DNA of 64,000 nt. Source: JAJCYL01 sp040222875 (GTDB lineage: Bacteria > Bacteroidota > Bacteroidia > Cytophagales > Cyclobacteriaceae). The stretch covers positions 310,001-374,000 of the forward strand of contig JAVKCG010000005.1 of assembly GCA_040222875.1 (NCBI GenBank), read 5' to 3'. This document shows, piece after piece, positions 1 to 8,569 of the stretch; within the stretch, counting starts at the first letter, position 1, and the number at the start of each line of letters is the position of its first letter. The notes under the pieces were generated by a model. That model was not told where the DNA came from. It made no database searches and saw nothing but the letters and a program-made list of their open reading frames with translations. Made by a program: the position numbers and the translations under genes.

Positions 1-1
1 T

Positions 2-241
2 TTTATTGCTGCAATATTTACATCACAGACGGCAATTGTAATCGCAATTGCTCATTTGCTTATTAATATTTTTGGGGTGCTTCTTTTTATGCCCTTTCCA
101 CTGTTGAGAAACGGTATTGTAAATTTTTCGAAATGGTTTAGCATACAAGCATTAAAATATCGCTTGGTCGGGTTTTTATATCTGCTCCTCATTTTCTTTC
201 TAATACCATTTACCCTTATTTACTTAAATATTACCATTTAA
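2..241 (+). CDS. Na/Pi cotransporter family protein, C-terminal part (5' end outside window)
   Basis: The reading frame is open from base 2 to a TAA at 239-241, giving the last 79 residues of a membrane protein. The segment begins with a small-residue-rich helix carrying a TSQTA motif and continues AHLLINIFGVLLFMPF, which resembles the conserved second QSS/TST-type repeat and following helix of NptA/PNaS sodium-phosphate symporters. A final hydrophobic helix (about residues 55-75) ends the protein. If the assignment is right it imports phosphate with sodium across the inner membrane, which fits the PhoX-like phosphatase that follows on the same strand. Only the tail is visible, so the family call rests on this short match. 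Confidence 0.6.
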   Translation, partial: FIAAIFTSQTAIVIAIAHLLINIFGVLLFMPFPLLRNGIVNFSKWFSIQALKYRLVGFLYLLLIFFLIPFTLIYLNITI

Positions 242-263
242 CACTTTCATAATGCTGAGTATC

Positions 264-281
264 TCATTGAACGTTCAATGA
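264..281. promoter_or_regulatory. Perfect 18-bp palindrome upstream of the PhoX-like gene
   Basis: TCATTGAACGTTCAATGA reads the same on both strands with no mismatch and no spacer. It lies 30 bases before the start of the PhoX-like gene and 22 bases after the preceding stop codon. A spacerless palindrome cannot form a good RNA hairpin, so a dimeric repressor or activator site is the likelier role. It does not resemble the direct-repeat Pho box. Confidence 0.45.
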
Positions 282-310
282 TTTAATTTTCAGATTTTAA
301 ATGTGAGAAT

Positions 311-1915
311 ATGAAAGTGATACATGCAAACAGAAGGGAATTCATCAAGTTTTTTGGTCGGTCTGGTATCGCAATAGCAGGACTCTCAGTTTTGCCAGGA
401 TGTGTTCCTGAATCCAAAGAAGGCGAATCGGCTTCAAGTTCCTTTCCATTGACGCCTATTCAGCCTACAAAGTCAGATGACTTGGTATTGGCAGAGGGGT
501 TTAACTATCACGTAATTACCAAACTCGGTGATAAGATTAATGATAGTGAGACCTATGGGGACAACAACGATTACACAGCCTTCCTACCATTGAATGACAA
601 GTCAACTGATGGATTACTCTGGGTGAATCATGAAAATATTAACCCCTGGCTGATATCAGGATATACTGGGGGCGAGAAAACTAAAGAACAGGTAGATATT
701 GAAATGCAGCATGTTGGCGGCAGCATAATCAGAATAAAAAAGACTGATACTGGAAAATGGGAAATGGTTGAAAACGACCCCTACAATAGGAGGCTGACGG
801 CCAATACAAAAATTCCATTTGAATGGGATCAGCCAATCGCGGGTTCTGCTGAGGCCATTGGGACACTTGCCAATTGTGCTGGAGGCTTAACGCCCTGGGG
901 TACAATTCTTACCTGTGAGGAAAATTATCATAATTTCTTTGGGCTAAGAGACCTTCAGGAAGGGCCAAGAACCAGGCAAAGTGTTCATGGGTGGGAAAAA
1001 TATTATGACCATCCACCTGAGCATTATGGCTGGGTAGTTGAGGTTGATTTAAAAACCGGTGATGCCAAGAAGTTAGTCGGCCTTGGCCGTTGTGAACATG
1101 AGGCTGCGGCCGTTCACCAGGAAGATGACGGTATTTGCGTGGTTTACACCGGAGATGATAAAGAAGGGGAGCACCTCTATAAATTTATTGGTGCTGAAGC
1201 AAACAGTCTGACCCGAGGGACATTATATGTTGCCGATACAGAAAATGGCAAGTGGCTTTCACTTGATATAAATGAGCAGCCAATACTTCAGCAAAATTTT
1301 AAAGACCAGACTGATGTATTAGTAAGAGTCAGAGATGCTGCCAAACTCGTTGGAGCAACTCCTCTGGATCGCCCAGAAGACGTGGAAATCGATCCGATAT
1401 CAGGCAACACATTTGTGACTCTAACTAATAATGTAGCAGAAGGAAATTTCCATGGCTCCATCTTAAAAATTGTTGAAAAAAATGGTGATAAGCGATCTCT
1501 TGAGTTTGCTGCCGAAGTTTTCGCTGTGGGTGGTGAGGAAATCGGTTTCTCATGCCCAGATAATTTAGCCTTCGATAAGAACGGCAACATTTGGCTGGCC
1601 TGCGATATTTCCGGCTCAAAAATGAACAAAGGTGAATATGCTCCTTTCAAAAACAATGGGCTCTATTTTATACCAACAGCTGGTGAAAACGCTGGTAAGG
1701 CTTTCCAGATTGCCAGTGGACCCCACGATTGCGAAATCACCGGCCCAACTTTTTCTCCAGACTACAAAACACTTTTTGTTTGTGTGCAGCATCCAGGCTC
1801 AGAAAGCGAAGGCATGAATAGCTTTACCAGTCATTGGCCTGAAGGAGGCGATACTTTACCCAGATCAGCTGTTGTGGCGATTCAGGGTGAAATGCTGGAT
1901 CGGTTGATAGGCTAA
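311..1915 (+). CDS. PhoX-like phosphatase family lipoprotein (DUF839)
   Basis: A 534-residue protein of the PhoX/DUF839 family, calcium-iron dependent alkaline phosphatases that release phosphate from organic esters outside the cytoplasm. The N-terminus has a twin-arginine motif (RR at 8-9 followed by EFIKFFG), a hydrophobic stretch, and a lipobox LPGC with Cys31, so export by Tat and lipid anchoring are expected. Family landmarks are WVNHEN near residue 100, the NCAGGLTPWGT segment and TCEEN around 190-205, GRCEHEAAAV near 260, and RPEDVEID near 357; these carry the acidic and histidine metal ligands in the family. It follows a Na/Pi symporter end, suggesting phosphate scavenging. Some DUF839 members have unknown substrates, so activity is inferred. 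Confidence 0.85.
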   Translation: MKVIHANRREFIKFFGRSGIAIAGLSVLPGCVPESKEGESASSSFPLTPIQPTKSDDLVLAEGFNYHVITKLGDKINDSETYGDNNDYTAFLPLNDKSTDGLLWVNHENINPWLISGYTGGEKTKEQVDIEMQHVGGSIIRIKKTDTGKWEMVENDPYNRRLTANTKIPFEWDQPIAGSAEAIGTLANCAGGLTPWGTILTCEENYHNFFGLRDLQEGPRTRQSVHGWEKYYDHPPEHYGWVVEVDLKTGDAKKLVGLGRCEHEAAAVHQEDDGICVVYTGDDKEGEHLYKFIGAEANSLTRGTLYVADTENGKWLSLDINEQPILQQNFKDQTDVLVRVRDAAKLVGATPLDRPEDVEIDPISGNTFVTLTNNVAEGNFHGSILKIVEKNGDKRSLEFAAEVFAVGGEEIGFSCPDNLAFDKNGNIWLACDISGSKMNKGEYAPFKNNGLYFIPTAGENAGKAFQIASGPHDCEITGPTFSPDYKTLFVCVQHPGSESEGMNSFTSHWPEGGDTLPRSAVVAIQGEMLDRLIG

Positions 1916-1951
1916 ATTCAATCTCAATTTTCCTTTCATTAAATTTATTCT

Positions 1952-2770
1952 ATGGATCAATTCGTCACATTGAACAATTCTGTTCAAATGCCAATTTTTG
2001 GCTTAGGTGTTTGGCAAAGTAAATCGGGAGATGAAACTGAGAACGCCGTACGGTGGGCAATAGAAACCGGATACAGGCACATTGACACTGCTGCTTTTTA
2101 TCAGAATGAAACAAGTGTTGGTAAAGCCATCCGGGATTCAGGAGTTTCAAGAGATGACCTCTTTGTAACAACTAAACTTTGGAATGCAGATCAGGGCTAT
2201 AAGACCGCACACCAGGCATTTGAGCGTAGTCTCTCCAAACTTGGCACAGGCTACATCGACTTGTATTTGATTCACTGGCCAAAGGGTGAATTATCCAATC
2301 AGACCTGGAAGGCCTTCGAAGAGATTTATGCCACAGGTAAAGTAAAGGCCATCGGAGTGAGCAACTTCATGGTGAGTCAATTGACAGATTTTCTACCATC
2401 ATGTGATGTGACCCCAGCTGTAAATCAGGTTGAATTCCACCCACATCTGCAACAGCCAGAACTACAGGAATATTGCAAGAAAAACAAAATTCAACTGGAG
2501 GCTTGGAGCCCAATAATGCAAGGGCAAGTCACTGATGTAGAGGAGCTTAAACAAATTGGTAATAGCCATAACAAATCACCTGCGCAAATCGCCTTGAAAT
2601 GGGAAATTCAAAAAGGTATTGTAACAATTCCGAAATCTGTGAAACAGCACCGCATTCAGGAAAATGCTGATATTTTCGATTTTGAGCTATCCGACGAAGA
2701 AATGACCGCAATAGATAATTTGGACCAGAATCGCCGGATTGGACCTGATCCCTTGAATTTTAATTTTTGA
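1952..2770 (+). CDS. Aldo/keto reductase
   Basis: A 272-residue NADPH-dependent oxidoreductase with a complete family length and a single TIM-barrel domain. The catalytic tetrad is visible as Asp45 (HIDTA), Tyr50 (AFYQNE), Lys75 (TTKLWN) and His108 (LIHWP). The signatures IGVSNF and NQVEFHP, and the cofactor-binding IPKSVKQHRIQEN near the C-terminus, are also present. It resembles the 2,5-diketo-gluconate reductase/methylglyoxal reductase branch that reduces small aldehydes and ketones in the cytoplasm. It starts 36 bases after the PhoX-like gene and is followed after 3 bases by an AhpD-like gene, so the two probably share a transcript. The physiological substrate cannot be read from sequence. 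Confidence 0.92.
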   Translation: MDQFVTLNNSVQMPIFGLGVWQSKSGDETENAVRWAIETGYRHIDTAAFYQNETSVGKAIRDSGVSRDDLFVTTKLWNADQGYKTAHQAFERSLSKLGTGYIDLYLIHWPKGELSNQTWKAFEEIYATGKVKAIGVSNFMVSQLTDFLPSCDVTPAVNQVEFHPHLQQPELQEYCKKNKIQLEAWSPIMQGQVTDVEELKQIGNSHNKSPAQIALKWEIQKGIVTIPKSVKQHRIQENADIFDFELSDEEMTAIDNLDQNRRIGPDPLNFNF

Positions 2771-2773
2771 TTC

Positions 2774-3334
2774 ATGCCTCATATTGATGTGATACAACCA
2801 GAAAATGCTGCCGGGGAGCTAAAAGAAATTTATGATGGCCTGATTAAGTCGAGGGGTAAAATTGCCGAAGTGCATAAAATTCAAAGCCTTAACCCTAAAA
2901 CCATCACCGATCACATGAACCTCTACATGACCATCATGTTCGGGAAATCACCGCTGAAGCGGGTGCAGCGTGAAATGATAGGGGTGGTCGTATCGAACGC
3001 CAATGATTGCGAATACTGCCAGGTTCATCATATCGAGGCAGTGAACAATTTTTGGAAAGATGATGAGAGGGCAGCCAAACTTAGGCTGGACTACAAAACT
3101 GCTGATTTAAGTGCTACGGATACGGCGCTGTGTGATTTCGCCTGGGAATTAACCAAGAACCCTGGTATCACTAATCAATCAGACCTCACAAAACCATTAA
3201 AAGCAGCAGGGCTTGACGACCGCTCCATCCTCGATGCCACGTTGGTTATTGGCTACTTCAATTTTGTAAACCGGATTGTGCTTGGTTTGGGTGTAGCTTT
3301 GGAAGAAATTCCGGGTGGTTACAAGTACGAGTAA
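2774..3334 (+). CDS. Peroxidase-related protein, carboxymuconolactone decarboxylase/AhpD family
   Basis: A 186-residue all-helical protein of the AhpD-like superfamily. The core motif is seen at residues 79-86 as CEYCQVHH, i.e. Cys79-x-x-Cys82 with following histidines, the redox-active site that in AhpD reduces peroxides or peroxiredoxin partners. Length and the N-terminal PENAAGELKEIYD segment match the uncharacterized peroxidase-related subgroup. It sits 3 bases behind the aldo/keto reductase, suggesting a joint role in oxidative or carbonyl stress (inference). Confidence 0.85.
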   Translation: MPHIDVIQPENAAGELKEIYDGLIKSRGKIAEVHKIQSLNPKTITDHMNLYMTIMFGKSPLKRVQREMIGVVVSNANDCEYCQVHHIEAVNNFWKDDERAAKLRLDYKTADLSATDTALCDFAWELTKNPGITNQSDLTKPLKAAGLDDRSILDATLVIGYFNFVNRIVLGLGVALEEIPGGYKYE

Positions 3335-3349
3335 TACTAACCTGACCAC

Positions 3350-3376
3350 TTGTTCCCCGTTATTAATCTATCTTTG
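3350..3376 (+). promoter_or_regulatory. Predicted Bacteroidota-type promoter of moaA
   Basis: TTG at 3350-3352 is followed after 16 bases by TATCTTTG at 3369-3376, an exact match to the TAnnTTTG -7 element known for Bacteroidota primary sigma factor. Transcription would start near 3383, about 30 bases before the moaA start. A 6-bp hairpin, AGCCTT (3382-3387) with AAGGCT (3393-3398), would lie at the very 5' end of the mRNA. Confidence 0.55.
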
Positions 3377-3414
3377 AGATTAGCCTTTTTTGAAGGCTTC
3401 TGAATAAACATGAA

Positions 3415-4419
3415 TTGAACAAACCAACGCCCATTCTGGATAATCATGGCCGCCCAATGAACTACCTGCGGCTTGCCGTAACCGATCGGTGCAATTTGAG
3501 GTGTTTCTACTGCATGCCTGAGGAGGGCATCAAATATCTGCCCAAGCAAGCATTACTTACTTATGAAGAAATGCTGCGTATTGCATCTATTCTTGCAGGG
3601 ATGGGTGTAAATAAAATCAGGCTAACTGGCGGGGAACCGTTTGTAAGGACTGATTTAATGGGTTTCATAGATCGCTTGAATCAAATAGAAGGAATTGACA
3701 ATATTCATATCACTACCAATGGCGTATTGACCCACAAATACATACCGGACTTTAAATCCGTTGGGATAAAATCGGTCAACCTCAGCCTTGATACATTTGA
3801 TAAAGAGCGGTTTTACAAAATCACTCGACGGGATGAGTTTGATAAAGTGATTGGATCATTCCACATGCTGCTTGATAATGGAATCAAAACCAAAATCAAC
3901 GCAGTGGTGATGGAAGGCCAGAATATTGAAGATATTATCCCCTTGGTAAAACTGAGCCAGAAATATCCAATTGATGTCCGTTTTATTGAGGAGATGCCTT
4001 TTAATGGTGAAGGCATGCACTATCCAAAACTTATATGGAACCACCAAAGGATCATCGACCATATCAAGACCCAATTTCCAGATTTAGAGCGACTGACTGA
4101 CCCTGAAAACTCCACCTCATATGGTTATAAAGTTCCGGGAGCAGTGGGTCAATTTGGGATCATAGCTGCTTTCAGCAGGACTTTCTGTGGCTCTTGCAAC
4201 CGTATCAGGTTAACCGCACAAGGTCAGCTCAAAACCTGCCTTTACGATGATGGAGTATTGGATATCAAAGCATTGTTGAGGTCCGGAGCAACTGACGAAG
4301 AAATCCGAACGGCATTTTTAAGAGCTTTCAACTCCAGGGCAAAAGATGGATTCGAGGCTGAAAATCGAAGGCAACTAAACCCCGAGGTAAGTGAATCGAT
4401 GAGTACGATTGGCGGGTAG
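3415..4419 (+). CDS. moaA: GTP 3',8-cyclase MoaA (molybdenum cofactor synthesis)
   Basis: A 334-residue radical SAM enzyme that converts GTP to 3',8-cyclo-H2GTP, the first committed step to molybdopterin. The N-terminal cluster is Cys26-x3-Cys30-x2-Cys33 in DRCNLRCFYC, the SAM-binding TGGEP is at 71-75, and the second [4Fe-4S] site is Cys258, Cys261 and Cys275. The conserved C-terminal GG tail (333-334) needed for MoaC-coupled activity is present. The chosen start is TTG at 3415, because the only nearby ATG (3410) is out of frame and hits TGA after two codons, while the next in-frame ATG (3457) would remove conserved N-terminal residues. No other cofactor genes are in the window. Confidence 0.95.
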   Translation: MNKPTPILDNHGRPMNYLRLAVTDRCNLRCFYCMPEEGIKYLPKQALLTYEEMLRIASILAGMGVNKIRLTGGEPFVRTDLMGFIDRLNQIEGIDNIHITTNGVLTHKYIPDFKSVGIKSVNLSLDTFDKERFYKITRRDEFDKVIGSFHMLLDNGIKTKINAVVMEGQNIEDIIPLVKLSQKYPIDVRFIEEMPFNGEGMHYPKLIWNHQRIIDHIKTQFPDLERLTDPENSTSYGYKVPGAVGQFGIIAAFSRTFCGSCNRIRLTAQGQLKTCLYDDGVLDIKALLRSGATDEEIRTAFLRAFNSRAKDGFEAENRRQLNPEVSESMSTIGG

Positions 4420-4473
4420 GTTGGTGTTGATTGAATCGTAATCAATAGCTAAAATATGAGCTCCTAACCCGTC

Positions 4474-4536
4474 ATTCTCGGGCTTTAGACCCGGGAATCT
4501 TCAGCCTTACAGAGGCTGATTGGTCGACAGACCAAT
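4474..4536. repeat. Cluster of three consecutive hairpins (REP/MITE-like element)
   Basis: Three inverted repeats lie head to tail in the 180-base gap after moaA: ATTCTCGGG (4474-4482) with CCCGGGAAT (4490-4498, one mismatch), CAGCCT (4502-4507) with AGGCTG (4513-4518), and ATTGGTC (4519-4525) with GACCAAT (4530-4536), the last two perfect. None is followed by a T-run, so simple intrinsic termination is unlikely. The TCATTCTCGGG opening resembles dispersed extragenic palindromes seen in many bacterial genomes, but copy number cannot be judged here. Confidence 0.6.
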
Positions 4537-4599
4537 ATTCGATGTGAGTCTAAACCCATCAAATTCACTCAAATCCCAAAATGAGGTTATTTTTGGCTT

Positions 4600-5265
4600 A
4601 TGAGGGTTGCCCTTGCAGAAATATGGGATTTCGTTGAACTGGCTGGAGATGAAAAAATCAAGCAGGTTGACTTATGGTTGGGCAAACATGAAATCGCTGA
4701 TGTTTCTTATCAGGTAATTAAAGAAATAAGGAAAGGAACGGACTACGATACGGAACTGCTGCCTGACCTTTTCACCACCAGTGAAATCACCTGGCAGCCA
4801 AATGAGTACGCCTCCCATAAAGATTGCCTGGCAGGTCTTAACATTTTAAAGCACCAATGCGAGTCACAAGCTGCTGCCTATAAAAGCAAGAAATCAGAGA
4901 TTTCAAAGTTCTATGGCCTTCTAATCGAAAAAATGGAGGCCGAAACAAACGAAGCTCTGGTAAAAGCTGAAAATGAAGAAACCAAGTTGACCCGCATTTT
5001 GGGCAAGTTCAGGAAAAACATTTATCCGGTCATTAAATTTTTATTGGAACATCCTGCCAATCACCCACAAATAAAATTCGAGGCAACCCTACGCCAGGAT
5101 TTTATGGCCAAGACACTTTTTAATGAGTACCATGTCAAATTCTCTGACCTGATTAATCCATGCTGGATAGTCTGGATTGGGGAAAAGCCTCCCAAAAAAG
5201 AGCCATCAACGAAAGAGACCGAGGAGAAGGAAAAACCTAAAAAAGAAGAAACCGCAAAATCATAA
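4600..5265 (+). CDS. Hypothetical protein, helical with Lys/Glu-rich tail
   Basis: I do not recognise this 221-residue protein. It has no signal peptide or membrane segment. Residues 72-145 are strongly helical with heptad-like spacing, suggesting a coiled coil. Residues 150-192 form a compact segment ending NPCWIVWIGEKPP, and residues 197-221 are a low-complexity tail made almost only of Lys, Glu, Pro, Ser and Thr. The stop is 3 bases before the start of the alanine/glycine symporter gene, so the two are probably co-transcribed and perhaps translationally coupled. A cytosolic accessory or regulatory role for the symporter is possible but unsupported. Confidence 0.65.
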   Translation: MRVALAEIWDFVELAGDEKIKQVDLWLGKHEIADVSYQVIKEIRKGTDYDTELLPDLFTTSEITWQPNEYASHKDCLAGLNILKHQCESQAAAYKSKKSEISKFYGLLIEKMEAETNEALVKAENEETKLTRILGKFRKNIYPVIKFLLEHPANHPQIKFEATLRQDFMAKTLFNEYHVKFSDLINPCWIVWIGEKPPKKEPSTKETEEKEKPKKEETAKS

Positions 5266-5268
5266 TTC

Positions 5269-6636
5269 ATGTCATTTCTTGAACAGTTGGCTATTAATGC
5301 CGCAAATTTTATTTGGGGAACACCCCTGCTCATTCTTTTAATGGGTGGTGGTTTATTCTTTATGATCTATTCGCGGTTCCTGCCTTATAAATATTTTACA
5401 CATGCTATTGCCATTCTTCGAGGCAAATACCATGACGACGCAGACCCGGGAGAAATTAGCCAGTTTCAGGCGCTATCAGGTGCACTGGCAGCAACTGTGG
5501 GTATGGGCAATATTAGTGGTGTGGCGGTGGCCATAGCAACAGGAGGGCCAGGTGCCGTCTTCTGGATGATGGTGAGTGCGGCTATAGGAATGTCAACTAA
5601 ATTTTTTACCTGTACCCTGGCAGTAATGTACCGCGGCAAAGATTCTGATGGAAATATTCAGGGTGGGCCGATGTATGTAATTACTGAAGGTTTGGGGCAA
5701 AATTGGAAACCCCTGGCAATCTTCTTTTGTGTAGCAGGTTTCTTTGGGGCAACACCGATTTTTCAGGCCAATCAGCTGATACAGGTAATCCATGAAGCTG
5801 TATTATACCCAACAGCTATGGCCTCAGCTGACAGCCAGACTTCCAATATTCTTGTGGGGGTAATTATTACAGCCATAGTTGGGTTTGTGATCTTCGGGGG
5901 CATCAAAAGGATTGCAAATGTTGCTTCAAGATTGGTACCATCAATGGTGCTGCTCTATGGGGCATGTGTGCTTTTCATTATGGCTAAGTACTACGATAAT
6001 GTAATCCCTAGTTTCATGTTGATTCTGGAAGATGCTTTTACTGCAAATGCTGCCTTAGGCGGGGCTGTTGGAGCCATCATCATGACGGGTGTAAGAAGGG
6101 CCGCGTTTTCGAATGAGGCTGGTATTGGCACTTCGCCAATGATGCATGGGGCTGCTCAGACAAAAGAACCAGTCCGTGAAGGCCTTGTTGCAATGATGGA
6201 GCCTTTTATAGACACAATGGTGGTGTGCACTTTAACCGGAATGTCAATTATAGTTACTGGTGCCTGGAAAGATCCGGATGCCAACGGGATAACGCTTACC
6301 TCGAAAGCGTTTGAATTGGCTATGCCGGGTATCGGGCCATTACTATTAATGATCTGTGTGACCATTTTTGCTATCACAACCATTTTTGGTCTGGCCTACT
6401 ATAGCAAAAAATGTTTTTCATTCATGTTCGGAACAGGCTTTGATACGCCATTTAATCTTTACTACATGGGGCTTGTTGTATTGGGATCGGTCCTCAGCTT
6501 ACAAGCTGTTTTTAGTTTTATCGATTTTGCATACGCTCTTATGGCTATACCAACTGTGATTTCAGCGGTGCTGCTGGCACCAAAAGTGAAGCAGGCGGCT
6601 AAGGAGTATTTTGATAGGATGAAAGTAACTGAGTAG
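5269..6636 (+). CDS. Alanine/glycine:cation symporter family protein (AGCS)
   Basis: A 455-residue inner membrane transporter of the AGCS family, which imports alanine or glycine with Na+ or H+. About ten to eleven hydrophobic helices are visible. Family signatures include the first-helix region ALSGALAATVGMGNISGVA near residue 67, the GGPGAVFWM motif near 91, and FSNEAGIGTSPMMHGAA near residue 283, which forms part of the substrate and sodium site. The length is typical. It follows an unknown gene after 3 bases and converges on the gene at 6639, with only 2 bases between the stops. Confidence 0.93.
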   Translation: MSFLEQLAINAANFIWGTPLLILLMGGGLFFMIYSRFLPYKYFTHAIAILRGKYHDDADPGEISQFQALSGALAATVGMGNISGVAVAIATGGPGAVFWMMVSAAIGMSTKFFTCTLAVMYRGKDSDGNIQGGPMYVITEGLGQNWKPLAIFFCVAGFFGATPIFQANQLIQVIHEAVLYPTAMASADSQTSNILVGVIITAIVGFVIFGGIKRIANVASRLVPSMVLLYGACVLFIMAKYYDNVIPSFMLILEDAFTANAALGGAVGAIIMTGVRRAAFSNEAGIGTSPMMHGAAQTKEPVREGLVAMMEPFIDTMVVCTLTGMSIIVTGAWKDPDANGITLTSKAFELAMPGIGPLLLMICVTIFAITTIFGLAYYSKKCFSFMFGTGFDTPFNLYYMGLVVLGSVLSLQAVFSFIDFAYALMAIPTVISAVLLAPKVKQAAKEYFDRMKVTE

Positions 6637-6638
6637 GG

Positions 6639-8522
6639 CTAATTCTCATCAGGCTTCACTTCCCGAGTAGCACCCTTTTTTATGATGGTCATTATCCTTG
6701 AAAACTCTCGTTCGGTAATCTTTCCGTCTTTTACAATGTCCTTAATTTCCTGTGTTTGGTCATCTTTTAGAATGATGTCGCCTCTTTTTTGATGTGCTTC
6801 CACAATAGACTGCATATCTTCAATGCGATGCTTTAATATCAGGAATTGATTTTCGTTGATGTGCCCTTCTTCCAAAGCTTTGCTGATAAAATCTTTTTGT
6901 TCTATCAGTTTGGTTTCCAGCTTATAGTGCCCCTCTACATATTCTTTAATCAGATCATTTGTCTGATACAAGATGTTCTTGAATCTCCTTTTTTTGCGAT
7001 TGGCCAACAATCGACCCACAATGGCAGATATGAGGGCTATTAAAACACCACCGATCAAACCCAGTTTATCCCAAAAACCTGATGCCCAAAAATCACTACT
7101 GAAAATGTTCCATGTGCTGATTTCTGAATCTTCATAATGCAGCAAAACTTTGTCCCCTATTGGGGTGTCGTAAGTGAGTGAAACCAATTGTCCCTGCTTG
7201 AAATCTTCATTCTCCTTGAAAACAATGTTTAAAGGAGACATTGATTCGATGTGCTTTTCATTCAATGAAATCGTTTTCCCATTCTCTCTTGATACTACAA
7301 AACTGTAATCTTCAGAAGTTACGCCATCATCTATACCAAATGTGATGAACCAATCTTCGCCATTAAAGAGCAGTTGGGTTTCAAGAGGTTGGGATTTCAA
7401 GAGCCATTGAGCAAACTGGATCGGCAATTGATTCCGTAATTCTGATTGCGACAATTCACCATCCCCAATAAACTTGTTGTTCACTTTTATCTGGTAATTG
7501 AAAATCCCTTCTTCTGTTGAAAAGAGATCCAGGCTGCAAACAAGGCTGGCATTCCCATCCTTTATGAACACCTCACCAAAACGATGGCTGTTCTGAAGTT
7601 CCTGTTGAATTCTGCCCTCAATCAATGGAATAAGGTCTTTTTGTGCCCCTAAAGCTTCTAAAGTGTTCGCTGTTGGATTGATTGAAACCACAACATTCGG
7701 CTTCACTCTAACTATCCGCATATAGCGCCGCAGGTCGTTATAATAATTATCATCCTTTGGTACGATCTGGGTCACTTCAAGGGAGTTGTTGAACAAATCC
7801 CTGGCTTCAGGGTCTTTATGTGCATTGAATAGCAGGTTCCTGATTTGGCCTGCTAAATCCTGATCGAGGTCTGGGGAGAAAACATAGGCATGATATGGCA
7901 CTTCAAACTCAGAAAGCACAGAAAATTTCGACTTGTTTGGCCCATCAAAATCGTTGAACCTTTTATCATCAACGGCTATTGCATCCACTTTTCCGCTGTC
8001 CAATGCCCAAAGCGAAGCGGTATGATCACCTGAAAACCGATAATTGACAACCTCAGATTCAAGGTCGATGTTAAACTCAGTAAGCACTCCTTTAGGGATT
8101 TTATATCCTGATGTAGAGGATTCTTTCACGAATAAAATCTCTTTCTCTTTCAAGTCACCAAAATTCTTGATCCCAGCTTTGGCCAAAATATAACCCTTAT
8201 AATGGTCTTCGCGGTCCACCAGGTGAGAACCGAAAACTGAGAGTTCAGGAAAATCGACTTTGGCTTTGAGGTATGGGAAGGTTGTGAAAATTCCCAAGTC
8301 ATAATCACCCCGACTAAGCAAAAAACCAAGATTTTCGTCAGCTACAATCTCAACGTTTACTTTTCTGCCCAATTGGGATCCGAGGTAATCCATGAGAGGG
8401 ATAAAAGTCTCGTTCACCTTTTCAGCCGATTTATACTGAATGATACCTACCTTCAATTCATCTTGCTGGGCAAAAAGCTGAACACTTAAAAAGGTTGTGA
8501 CGATTAAAAACGCTTTCTTCAT
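6639..8522 (-). CDS. Membrane-tethered PhnD/SsuA-like binding protein with cytosolic helical tail
   Basis: A 627-residue protein from the chosen ATG, whose first residues MKKAFLIVTTFLSVQLFAQ form a clean signal peptide; an earlier in-frame start at 8543 would place seven extra residues before it. Residues about 20-265 resemble PhnD-type periplasmic binding proteins, with the opening LKVGIIQYKSAEKVNETF, YDLGIFTTFPYL and a FVKESSTSGYKIP segment. A second extracytoplasmic region (about 270-480) is unrecognised. A transmembrane helix follows near 493-513, ending in basic RKKRR, and then a cytosolic helical tail with two short repeats of the form (G)xIxExxF, SHOCT-like. No ABC permease or ATPase is nearby, so a sensor or receptor role is likelier than transport. 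Confidence 0.7.
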   Translation of the reverse strand: MKKAFLIVTTFLSVQLFAQQDELKVGIIQYKSAEKVNETFIPLMDYLGSQLGRKVNVEIVADENLGFLLSRGDYDLGIFTTFPYLKAKVDFPELSVFGSHLVDREDHYKGYILAKAGIKNFGDLKEKEILFVKESSTSGYKIPKGVLTEFNIDLESEVVNYRFSGDHTASLWALDSGKVDAIAVDDKRFNDFDGPNKSKFSVLSEFEVPYHAYVFSPDLDQDLAGQIRNLLFNAHKDPEARDLFNNSLEVTQIVPKDDNYYNDLRRYMRIVRVKPNVVVSINPTANTLEALGAQKDLIPLIEGRIQQELQNSHRFGEVFIKDGNASLVCSLDLFSTEEGIFNYQIKVNNKFIGDGELSQSELRNQLPIQFAQWLLKSQPLETQLLFNGEDWFITFGIDDGVTSEDYSFVVSRENGKTISLNEKHIESMSPLNIVFKENEDFKQGQLVSLTYDTPIGDKVLLHYEDSEISTWNIFSSDFWASGFWDKLGLIGGVLIALISAIVGRLLANRKKRRFKNILYQTNDLIKEYVEGHYKLETKLIEQKDFISKALEEGHINENQFLILKHRIEDMQSIVEAHQKRGDIILKDDQTQEIKDIVKDGKITEREFSRIMTIIKKGATREVKPDEN

Positions 8523-8569
8523 CTTGACAATGGTGATTAACAAACTTTGAAATTAGAAAATCCAATCTT

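Noticed and set aside
241..311. Pho box for the phosphatase gene
   Set aside because: No CTGTCAT-type direct repeats are present; only the palindrome at 264-281.
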